Shown here: positions 1-5,580 of the stretch, piece after piece | How the letters are laid out: each line of letters starts with the position of its first letter | How positions within the stretch are numbered: the first letter of the stretch is position 1 | Origin: FEN-1250 sp038237245 | GTDB taxonomy: Bacteria > Gemmatimonadota > Gemmatimonadetes > Gemmatimonadales > Gemmatimonadaceae | Assembly: GCA_038237245.1 (NCBI GenBank) | Contig: JBBRYY010000153.1 | Location: 1 to 6,001 of the forward strand | Direction: 5' to 3' | Length of the DNA stretch: 6,001 nt | Translations under genes and position numbers: made by a program | The notes under the pieces: generated by a model | Told to the model about the DNA's origin: nothing | Database searches by the model: none | Seen by the model: the letters and a program-made list of their open reading frames with translations, nothing else

Positions 1-999
1 ACGATCACCTTCCCGAACTTCTACGCGCTCGCGACGGGACTCTACCCCGACCACTCGGGGATCGTGAACAACCGCTTCTTCGATCCGGCGCACGACAGCG
101 CGTTCGTCTACACGAAGCCCATCGCACATGAGGGGTACTGGTGGGGGGGCGAGCCAATCTGGGTCACGGCCACGAAGCAGGGCGCGCCCGCCGCTACGAT
201 GTTCTGGGTGGGCTCGGATGCGCCGATCGCCGGCGTGCGTCCCGCGCACTGGCACTCCTACGACCACGGGATTCCCTTTACCGCGCGCGTCGACACGATG
301 CTCGCGTGGCTCGATCTTCCCGCGGGCGAGCGTCCGCGACTCGTCATGGGGTACTTCGAAGAGCCGGACATGCAGGGACATCATCATGGTCCCGATGCGG
401 CCGAGACGCGAGCGGCGGTGCTGCGCGTCGATAGCGCGCTTGCGCAGCTCGTCGCCGGTCTCGACGCGCGCCATCGCTACGACAGCGTCGACATCGTCAT
501 CGTCGCCGATCACGGGATGACGCTCGTCTCGCCGGCGAACGTCGTCTACCTCGACGACGTCGTCGACTCGGCCAGCGTCAAGGTGGTGACGCTGTCGCCG
601 AATCTCTCGATCATCGCGCGCGATGGCGACAACGATGCGCTGTTCGCAACGCTGAAGAAGCTGGCGCACGTCACGGTGTGGAAAAATTCCGCGATCCCGG
701 CGCGGTTGCACTACGGCACGAGTGCGCGCATCACGCCGATCATCGCGGTGACCGATCCCGGATGGATGATCGCATGGCGGCACGGAAGGCCGTTCGATGT
801 GCTCGGAGAGCATGGCTACGACAACGCGACCCCCGACATGCGCGCGCTCTTCCTCGCGCACGGGCCGGACTTCAAGCCGGGGACGACGATCGCGGATTTT
901 CCGAACGTCGATGTCTACGATCTCCTCGCACGCCTGCTCGGAGTAACGCCCGCGCCGAACGACGGAACGATTGCGCCGTTCCTGCCGGTGTTGCGGTAG
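1..999 (+). CDS. Nucleotide pyrophosphatase/phosphodiesterase (ENPP-type, alkaline phosphatase superfamily), 5'-truncated
   Basis: The frame is open from the first base, so this is the C-terminal 332 residues of a longer protein; the Val codon at 64 is internal, not a start. The family hydrolyses phosphodiester or pyrophosphate bonds with two zinc ions and is normally exported. Numbering window codons, the nucleophile motif TFPN has its Thr at codon 3, followed by TGLYPDHSG and Asn24, which matches the oxyanion-binding Asn of human ENPP1. Metal ligands are Asp123 and His127 in EEPDMQGHHHGP, Asp170-His171 in ADHGM, and His271 in GEHGYDN. The last stretch (ALFLAHGPDFKPG, then VYDLLARLLGVTPAPNDG) is the usual family ending, so the C-terminus is intact. 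The first metal-binding Asp and the signal peptide should lie in the missing 80-100 residues. The residue after TFPN is Phe where animal enzymes have His. Substrate (nucleotide or phospholipid-like) cannot be read from the sequence. The gene ends convergently with the minus-strand cluster. Confidence 0.93.
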   Translation, partial: TITFPNFYALATGLYPDHSGIVNNRFFDPAHDSAFVYTKPIAHEGYWWGGEPIWVTATKQGAPAATMFWVGSDAPIAGVRPAHWHSYDHGIPFTARVDTMLAWLDLPAGERPRLVMGYFEEPDMQGHHHGPDAAETRAAVLRVDSALAQLVAGLDARHRYDSVDIVIVADHGMTLVSPANVVYLDDVVDSASVKVVTLSPNLSIIARDGDNDALFATLKKLAHVTVWKNSAIPARLHYGTSARITPIIAVTDPGWMIAWRHGRPFDVLGEHGYDNATPDMRALFLAHGPDFKPGTTIADFPNVDVYDLLARLLGVTPAPNDGTIAPFLPVLR

Positions 1000-1071
1000 G
1001 GGTGTCGGAGGGTCGAGCGGAAGTACGAGCGTCGAGCTGATTGGATAACGCGACGACAAACTGACAACGGC

Positions 1072-1140
1072 ACGGACAAAAAACGGAGACTGCGAAATGC
1101 ACTTTCCGTCTGTGGCCCGTTCATTCCGTTCGTTGTCCGT
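1072..1140. repeat. Imperfect 16-bp inverted repeat in the convergent gap
   Basis: Positions 1072-1087 and 1125-1140 are reverse complements over 14 of 16 bases: ACGGACAA and AACGGA match on either side of a two-base mismatch. The loop is 37 bases. The left arm overlaps the putative terminator, so the two foldings exclude each other. It may be a larger stem acting on both convergent transcripts, or the remnant of a repeat element. Confidence 0.5.
1078..1109 (-). terminator. Putative intrinsic terminator of the minus-strand cluster
   Basis: Read on the minus strand, ACGGA (1109-1105) pairs with TCCGT (1087-1083). An inner TGC/GCA pair closes a five-base loop, with a partly mismatched 3x3 segment between the two helices. 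A run of T follows directly (A-run 1078-1083 on the plus strand). It lies about 95 bp past the stop of the zinc-ribbon gene, where a terminator is expected between convergent genes. The stem is short and imperfect, so strength is doubtful. Confidence 0.4.
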
Positions 1141-1180
1141 ATTTCCAATCGTGACCACCCGCTCGGCGACGCGGAAAGTG
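1100..1180. repeat. 9-bp inverted repeat (CACTTTCCG / CGGAAAGTG)
   Basis: CACTTTCCG at 1100-1108 is the exact reverse complement of CGGAAAGTG at 1172-1180, with a 63-base interval. It interleaves with the 1072-1140 repeat in the same intergenic gap. Nine exact bases at this distance could be chance; no function is assigned. Confidence 0.3.
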
Positions 1181-1203
1181 AAACGCGATGTCGGGGGCGT
1201 GTA

Positions 1204-1425
1204 CTAACCGCCGTAGACGATCTCGCCCTCGGCATCGATGCCCATGTCGTGGATTGCGCCGCAGACGCCGCACGTCTTCGACGCGATCCATGCCACATCA
1301 ACGCCTTCGCGCTGTTCCTTCGACGCGGGCTTCACCGTGAGCTTCTTGTAGCTGTACTCGCCGCAGTTTTCGCAGGCGTGACCGCGCGCGATTCGCTGCG
1401 CGCGATCACGAGTGATTCTGGCCAC
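1204..1425 (-). CDS. Small zinc-ribbon protein, function unknown
   Basis: This 73-residue protein has two CxxC knuckles, C18-x2-C21 (ACENCGEYSYKKLTV) and C52-x2-C55 (KTCGVCGAIHDMGID), 30 residues apart, the pattern of a four-cysteine zinc ribbon. The first 15 residues are basic, and no signal peptide or membrane segment is present, so it is probably cytoplasmic. The start is GTG at 1425-1423, the only start-like codon after an in-frame stop at 1437-1435. It lies two bases past the TAG of the SPFH gene and has no clear Shine-Dalgarno sequence, which suggests translation by coupling to that gene. I do not recognise a named family. Zinc ribbons of this size often bind nucleic acid or a protein partner, but neither role is shown here. 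The tight coupling ties it to the SPFH protein or at least to its transcript. Confidence 0.85.
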   Translation of the reverse strand: MARITRDRAQRIARGHACENCGEYSYKKLTVKPASKEQREGVDVAWIASKTCGVCGAIHDMGIDAEGEIVYGG

Positions 1426-1427
1426 TG

Positions 1428-2516
1428 CTATTTGTTATCCGAGTCGGGGATCGGTGGCGGCACATATGCCGGCGTGATCGTGGGCGGAGCAATGCGCGGC
1501 GGCGGCGCCGCGCCGCGACCGGCTGCGCCCGCGGGGATGTCGCTCGATGAGCGGACGAGCAGCTCCCTGATGCCGCCGAGTGCGCCCATGACGCCAGCGG
1601 CTTCGGCGGGGAGGAAGATCGTCGTCCCCTTTCCCTGCGTGAGCTGCGGGAGCGCCTCGAGGTACTTCATGCCGAGGAGGTACATCGCGGCCTGACCCTC
1701 GGGGAGGGAGGAGGCGATGCGCGCGATCGCCTGCGCCTCGGCCTCCGCCATCGCGAGACGAGCGGTGGCGAGCCCCTTCGCGCGGAGCACCGCCGCCTCG
1801 GACTCTCCCTGTGCGCGACTCACCTGCGACTGCTGGACACCTTCCGCCTCGAGGATCGCGGCTCTCTTCGATGCTTCGGCGTTCGTGACGGCGGCGCGCC
1901 GCTCGCGCTCGGCGCGCATCTGGAGCTCCATCGACTGCTGGATGTCGCGCGGCGGCTCGATCGCCTGCAGCTCGACGCGCGTGACGTCGACCCCCCAGCC
2001 GATCGACGCTTCCTCGATCGTGTCGCGCATGCGCTTGTTGATCATGTCGCGGCTGGCGAGCGTCTGATCGAGCTCGATGTCGCCGACGATGTTGCGGAGC
2101 GTAGTGCGCGTGAGCGTCTCGAGTGCGAAGGGGAGATTCTGGATCGCGTACGCCGCCTTCTGCGGATCGGCGATGCGGTAGTAGAGCACCGCGTCGATGT
2201 CGATCGTGACGTTGTCCTTCGTGATGACCGGCTGCTTCGGAAAGCTCAGCACCTGCTCGCGGAGATCGATGCGTGACGTGGAGCCGGAGGTGACGCGCTT
2301 GACGCCGCCCGGATCGGCCTCGAAGTAGCGGACGTCGATCGTCTTCCCCTGTTCCATCCACGGGATGAGAAAGTTGAGTCCCGAACGGGCGATGCGATTG
2401 AAGCGTCCCCACCGCTCGATCACCATCACCTCGGCCTGGCCGATGATCTTGACCGTGCTGGTGATGACCCACAGCGCGACAATCGCGATGATGAGAAGTG
2501 CGCCGAGTCCGATCAT
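1428..2516 (-). CDS. SPFH/stomatin-family membrane protein (paraslipin/QmcA class)
   Basis: The 362-residue protein has an N-terminal membrane segment (about residues 2-20), an SPFH/Band-7 domain (about 23-200) and an Ala/Glu-rich coiled coil (about 190-270: AERERRAAV, ILEAEGVQQSQ, AQGESEAAVLRAKG). A conserved small domain (about 272-320) and a Pro-rich tail (about 336-357) follow. Family hallmarks include the start of the domain (GQAEVMVIERWGRF), VITKDNVTIDIDAV, the segment around WGVDVTRVELQAIEPP, and FLPAEAAG near the end. Such proteins oligomerise into rings that organise membrane microdomains and often regulate membrane proteases. The ATG at 2516 has GGAG five bases upstream. Relative to my recollection of E. 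coli QmcA, an insertion of roughly 15 residues (about 64-81, Gly/Ser-rich) sits before the EQVL strand. The common NfeD partner gene is absent here. The lipoprotein gene ends 33 bp upstream and the zinc-ribbon gene begins two bases downstream, consistent with one operon. Confidence 0.93.
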   Translation of the reverse strand: MIGLGALLIIAIVALWVITSTVKIIGQAEVMVIERWGRFNRIARSGLNFLIPWMEQGKTIDVRYFEADPGGVKRVTSGSTSRIDLREQVLSFPKQPVITKDNVTIDIDAVLYYRIADPQKAAYAIQNLPFALETLTRTTLRNIVGDIELDQTLASRDMINKRMRDTIEEASIGWGVDVTRVELQAIEPPRDIQQSMELQMRAERERRAAVTNAEASKRAAILEAEGVQQSQVSRAQGESEAAVLRAKGLATARLAMAEAEAQAIARIASSLPEGQAAMYLLGMKYLEALPQLTQGKGTTIFLPAEAAGVMGALGGIRELLVRSSSDIPAGAAGRGAAPPPRIAPPTITPAYVPPPIPDSDNK

Positions 2517-2521
2517 CGTTG

Positions 2522-2525
2522 CTCC
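2522..2525 (-). promoter_or_regulatory. Ribosome binding site of the SPFH gene
   Basis: GGAG on the minus strand lies five bases before the ATG at 2516-2514, in the 33-bp gap after the lipoprotein gene. It is one of the clearer Shine-Dalgarno matches in the cluster and supports the chosen start. Confidence 0.65.
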
Positions 2526-2549
2526 AGGTTTGTGGTCAGATGGTGCACG

Positions 2550-3620
2550 TCAAGGCTTCCAGTCTGCGATGAAGAGATCGAGCTGGTGCTCGCCGGTCGC
2601 GTTGCGGCTCGAGGCGAAGACGAGATGCCTGCCGTCGGGGCTGAACTGCGGGAAGCCATCGAAGCCGGTGGCGTTCGTCACCTGCTCGAGTGAGCTGCCG
2701 TCATCGTTGATGAGGTAGAGATCGAACTCACCGCTGTGCGGGTTGGTGTAGTTCGAAGAGAAGATGATGCGCTTTCCGTCCGGCGTGAAGAAGGGGGCGA
2801 AGTTGGCGCCGCCCAGGTGCGTGAGCTGGTGCTGGTCGCTCCCGTCGGCGTTCATCACCCAGATCTCCATCTTGTTCGGCCGCACGATCGACTGGCTGAG
2901 GAGGTCGCGGTATTGTGCGAGCTCGGTGGAATCGGTGGGGTGATACGCGCGATAGACGATGCGCTTGCCGTCGGGAGAGAAGAACGGGCCGCCGTCGTAG
3001 CCCGGCGTGTTCGTGAGCCGGCGTACGTTCGAGCCGTCGACGCTCATTGTGTAGATCTCGAGATCGCCGTCCTTGAGCGAGGTGAAGACGATCGTTTTGC
3101 CGTCGGGAGAAAGCGTGCCTTCGGCGGTGTAGACGTTGTTGCTGGTGAGGCGCTGGGTGCCGCTGCCGTCGGGGTTGGCCGTGTAGATGTCGTACTTGTC
3201 GAGCCCCCAGACGTAGCCCTTGGAGGGATCGGGCTTCTTCGGGCACGCGCTGTCGGCGGCGCGCGTGGATGCGTAGAAGACTCTCGTGTTGTAGCCGAAG
3301 AAATAGCCGCACGTCGTCTTGCCGGTGCCGTCCGAAATGCGGCGTTGATCGGAACCGTCGGCGTTCATGACGAACTCCTGATCGCAGCTGCGGCCATCGC
3401 GGGTGCTCTGGAAGATCAGCCGCTTGCCGTCGGTGCTGAAGTACGCCTCGGCGTTCTCGCCGCCGTGGGTGAGCTGGCGGAGGTTGGCGAGATGTGGCTC
3501 GGCCGGGCGTGGCGATGCGCCGGGAGCGGGGGCGGGCTGCGCAGGGTGGGGGGCCGCACCGTGACAAGCGACTGCGGCCACGAGCGTGGCCGCAGTGATT
3601 ACCTGACGAGCGTTTCGCAT
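2550..3620 (-). CDS. TolB-like six-bladed beta-propeller lipoprotein
   Basis: The 356-residue protein starts with a short basic region and hydrophobic stretch ending AAVAC, with Cys19 as probable lipidation site; the -3 residue is Ala, so the lipobox is slightly non-classical. A Pro/Ala-rich linker (about 21-42) follows. Residues 48-356 form PD40/TolB-type repeats with SPDGK-like turns near 62, 171, 215, 279 and 327 and ADGS-like turns at 87, 151, 195, 258 and 307. Together with a divergent second blade (about 98-155) this gives six blades, the TolB number. The N-terminal QLTHGG strand could close the ring with the last blade. TolB's own N-terminal domain is absent, so this is not the TolB of the Tol-Pal system but a propeller scaffold likely anchored in the envelope. 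No catalytic residues are evident. Cys79, Cys104 and Cys126 are clustered and could form a disulfide. It starts nine bases after the protease stop without a strong ribosome site, which favours coupling. Confidence 0.88.
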   Translation of the reverse strand: MRNARQVITAATLVAAVACHGAAPHPAQPAPAPGASPRPAEPHLANLRQLTHGGENAEAYFSTDGKRLIFQSTRDGRSCDQEFVMNADGSDQRRISDGTGKTTCGYFFGYNTRVFYASTRAADSACPKKPDPSKGYVWGLDKYDIYTANPDGSGTQRLTSNNVYTAEGTLSPDGKTIVFTSLKDGDLEIYTMSVDGSNVRRLTNTPGYDGGPFFSPDGKRIVYRAYHPTDSTELAQYRDLLSQSIVRPNKMEIWVMNADGSDQHQLTHLGGANFAPFFTPDGKRIIFSSNYTNPHSGEFDLYLINDDGSSLEQVTNATGFDGFPQFSPDGRHLVFASSRNATGEHQLDLFIADWKP

Positions 3621-3629
3621 TCCGGAAAG

Positions 3630-5234
3630 CTAATGACCGGGTGTAGCGTCCGCCCGAGCGATGGAGAAGAGGTCCTTCTGCGTCTGCCCCTTGCGCAGGA
3701 CTTCGAGCGCCTTGCGGAGCTGCGGGTCATCCGGAACGGTGCGACGGAAGGCGGTGGAGTCGCCGAAGGCCAGCCGAGCGACCTGCTGCGAGAGCCAGCG
3801 GTTCACGAGCGGAGTTGCAGCGTCGTACTGCTTGCGGTCCGTCACGATCTTCGCCGCTTCTAGGCGCTTGTAGAGCTCATCGCGCCACTCGGGCTTCACC
3901 GTGAAGTCCTTCGTGACGTGATCCTTCAGCTCGAACGAGTAGCCGTAGAGCACACCGCGGAGCGCGGGGAACTTGGGCGCGATAGCCTTTGCGAAATCCT
4001 GCTCGGCCGTCGTGACCGTGTCCTCTGCGACGATGATGTCGGGAGTGACGCCGCCGCCGCCGTAGATCGTGCGGCCCGCGTCGCTTTTGTATTGCGGGCG
4101 ATGCTTCTTGACGGAGTCCTGCTCGAGCGAGTCGGGCTTCGTGTCATTGATCGCCACCGCGCCCACGGCGGAGTCGGGATCGATGTGCTTGCGGTTCTTC
4201 TGAATGGATCGGCCGGAAGGCGTGTACCATTTGCCGGTGGTGAGCTTCATCGCCCAGCCGCCATCGAGAGGAAACACCGTCTGCACGAGTCCCTTCCCGA
4301 ATGATGTCGTGCCGATGACGAGCGCGCGGTCGTGGTCCTGCAGCGCGCCGGTGACGATCTCGCTCGCGGACGCGGAATAGCCGTCGACGAGTACCACCAA
4401 CGGCACATCGGCGACGTGCTGTCCGCCGTGCGTGGTGAACAGCTGCGGCGGGCCCGTGCGCGTGCGAACGCTCGCGATCGTCTGGCCGCTCGCCAGGAAG
4501 AGATCGGCGATGTCGAGGCCCTGATCGAGAATCCCGCCCGGGTCGCTGCGGAGATCGAGGACGATTCCCTTCGCGCCCTCGTGCAGGAGGCGATAGACGC
4601 TGCCGCGAAGCTCGGCTGCGGAGTTCTCGCTGAACTGTTGGAGGGGGACGTAGGCGATCTTGTTGTCGAGCATGATCGAGTACGGCACTGCCGGAACGTG
4701 GATTTCGGCGCGCGTGAACGAGTGCTCGATGGGCTGAGCGATACCGGGGCGCGAGAACTTCACCTTCACCTTGGTGCCGATCGTGCCGACGAGGACATCG
4801 GAGACCTGCTGCGATGTCCAGCCACGCGTGGAGGCGGTGTCGATGCCGACGATGCGGTCACCCTCACCGACGCCTGCCTGCTCGGCCGGCGTGTGATCGA
4901 ATACGCGGACGACGACGATCGCTCCTTCCTGCTGCTCGATCTGCATTCCGATGCCGCCGTACTTGCCGGTAGCGACGGTGGAGAATCGCTTGAGCTGGGC
5001 GGGGGTGTAGAGCTCGGAATATGGATCGTCGAGCTGCTGCACGAGACCGCGCGCAGCTTTCTCGAAGAGCTGGTTTTGCTGGAGCGTGTCGACGAAGCGG
5101 TCGCTGACCAGCGAGAGCACCTGGTCGAACACGTGAGCGCCGTCGCGGGTGGACCGCCGCTCGATGGCAGCGCCGCCGATGACGATCGGCAGCGCGATGA
5201 CGCCGAGGAGCGCCGCGGTGCGAATACGAGACAT
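3630..5234 (-). CDS. S41-family C-terminal processing peptidase (CtpA-like) with PDZ domain
   Basis: This is an envelope serine protease that cleaves near substrate C-termini. Counting from the upstream GTG (two residues longer), a signal/anchor segment spans about 8-25, an N-terminal helical region about 36-90, a PDZ domain about 93-165 (KYGGIGMQI, then HTPAEQAGVGEGDRIVGID) and the S41 core about 190-405. Catalytic residues are Ser291 in YSASASEIV, Lys316 in TTSFGKGLVQ and Gln320. The Ser-Lys spacing of 25 and Lys-Gln spacing of 4 match CtpA/CtpB/Prc. The core ends with GRTIYGGGGVTPD. About 125 further residues (411-536) form a mostly helical, charged extension. I prefer the ATG at 5234-5232, with AGGTG a few bases before it, over the GTG at 5240, which lies inside that ribosome site and has none of its own. 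It is the first gene of the proposed four-gene cluster, nine bases before the lipoprotein gene. Confidence 0.94.
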   Translation of the reverse strand: MSRIRTAALLGVIALPIVIGGAAIERRSTRDGAHVFDQVLSLVSDRFVDTLQQNQLFEKAARGLVQQLDDPYSELYTPAQLKRFSTVATGKYGGIGMQIEQQEGAIVVVRVFDHTPAEQAGVGEGDRIVGIDTASTRGWTSQQVSDVLVGTIGTKVKVKFSRPGIAQPIEHSFTRAEIHVPAVPYSIMLDNKIAYVPLQQFSENSAAELRGSVYRLLHEGAKGIVLDLRSDPGGILDQGLDIADLFLASGQTIASVRTRTGPPQLFTTHGGQHVADVPLVVLVDGYSASASEIVTGALQDHDRALVIGTTSFGKGLVQTVFPLDGGWAMKLTTGKWYTPSGRSIQKNRKHIDPDSAVGAVAINDTKPDSLEQDSVKKHRPQYKSDAGRTIYGGGGVTPDIIVAEDTVTTAEQDFAKAIAPKFPALRGVLYGYSFELKDHVTKDFTVKPEWRDELYKRLEAAKIVTDRKQYDAATPLVNRWLSQQVARLAFGDSTAFRRTVPDDPQLRKALEVLRKGQTQKDLFSIARADATPGH

Positions 5235-5237
5235 AAA

Positions 5238-5242
5238 CACCT
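5238..5242 (-). promoter_or_regulatory. Ribosome binding site deciding the S41 peptidase start
   Basis: AGGTG on the minus strand is followed by TTT and then ATG at 5234. The alternative GTG start at 5240-5238 overlaps this motif and has no ribosome site of its own, so the ATG is favoured and the protein would be 534 residues. Confidence 0.55.
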
Positions 5243-5247
5243 GGAAT

Positions 5248-5266
5248 GAGGAGAACCGATCTCCTC
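5248..5266 (-). promoter_or_regulatory. Leader hairpin before the S41 peptidase gene
   Basis: GAGGAGA (5248-5254) and TCTCCTC (5260-5266) form a perfect 7-bp stem with a 5-base loop. In the minus-strand transcript it ends 13 bases before the ATG, just upstream of the AGGTG ribosome site. The purine-rich strand itself resembles a Shine-Dalgarno sequence. A role in translation or mRNA stability, or as a DNA operator, is inference. Confidence 0.45.
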
Positions 5267-5277
5267 TGACATACTGA

Positions 5278-5313
5278 TCGCGCGAGAGGATAGTTCCCGT
5301 CTCACTCGCGCGA
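5278..5313. repeat. Perfect 9-bp inverted repeat TCGCGCGAG / CTCGCGCGA
   Basis: The arms at 5278-5286 and 5305-5313 are exact reverse complements with an 18-base spacer. The repeat lies between the stop of the small upstream gene and the leader of the S41 cluster. No T-run follows on either strand, so it is not a classical intrinsic terminator. It could be an operator, or a Rho-independent-like stem lacking the U-tract. Confidence 0.5.
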
Positions 5314-5328
5314 ATAATGCGGCAGAGC

Positions 5329-5523
5329 TTACTCTCCGCCGCCTTCGCTTCCGGCCTGCGTCGCGCCGCCGCCGCTCACGAGAATCTGCTTCCAGGTGAG
5401 CTCGGGACCTTTGCGGAAGCCTTTCTGGGTGAGCTTCACTCCCTCGGGGGAGATCGCAACCATGTACGCGGCACCATCGATGTCGATCTCACGCTTCAGG
5501 GTCTTTTCGAGCTTGGTCGCCAT
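5329..5523 (-). CDS. Conserved-looking small hypothetical protein (64 aa)
   Basis: The protein begins MATKLEKTLKREIDIDG, continues with alternating polar and hydrophobic beta-type segments (AAYMVAISPEGVKLTQKG, then GPELTWKQILVS) and ends in a Gly-rich low-complexity tail. It has no signal peptide or membrane segment. The pattern suggests a small beta-sheet domain, and the core looks like short hypothetical proteins I associate with Gemmatimonadota, but I cannot name a family or function. I chose the ATG at 5523-5521 because GGAG lies eight bases upstream. The in-frame GTG at 5532 would add three residues but has that GGAG directly abutting it. It lies 57 bp downstream of the initiator-like gene and about 94 bp upstream of the S41 start, on the same strand. 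Confidence 0.75.
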   Translation of the reverse strand: MATKLEKTLKREIDIDGAAYMVAISPEGVKLTQKGFRKGPELTWKQILVSGGGATQAGSEGGGE

Positions 5524-5531
5524 GACGAGCA

Positions 5532-5535
5532 CTCC
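5532..5535 (-). promoter_or_regulatory. Ribosome binding site deciding the 64-residue gene start
   Basis: GGAG on the minus strand has eight bases between it and the ATG at 5523-5521, good spacing. It overlaps the alternative GTG codon, which therefore is unlikely to be the start. Confidence 0.6.
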
Positions 5536-5580
5536 GATGGTAGGGGGACAACGAGTTGGACAGCAATAACTCTGCTCGCG

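Noticed and set aside
64..999. Complete short phosphodiesterase starting at the GTG at 64
   Set aside because: The frame is open upstream to base 1 and encodes the catalytic TFPN motif and TGLYPDHSG, so the true start is outside the window.
1435..2472. Minus-strand frame of 345 codons overlapping the SPFH gene in another frame
   Set aside because: Its translation is dominated by Arg, His, Gly and Ala, a frame-shifted shadow. The SPFH frame has clear domain motifs.
2736..3863. Long plus-strand frame of 375 codons opposite the lipoprotein and protease genes
   Set aside because: It is antisense to two well-supported genes. Its translation is Val/Arg/Glu-rich with no domain, typical of the opposite strand of GC-rich coding DNA.
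4332..5249. Plus-strand frame of 305 codons opposite the S41 peptidase gene
   Set aside because: It is complementary to the PDZ and catalytic coding sequence, with acidic/Arg-rich low-complexity translation and no recognisable family.
5268..5300. ECF-sigma-like GGGAAC box with TATGTC downstream on the minus strand, as promoter of the S41 cluster
   Set aside because: The distance from GGAAC to GTC is 22 bases, longer than usual for ECF promoters, and no alternative -35/-10 pair with good spacing was seen.
5538..5567. TTGCTG-18-TACCAT as a sigma-70 promoter for the 64-residue gene
   Set aside because: The -35 matches poorly, and a start seven bases past the -10 would fall in or beyond the GGAG needed for translation.
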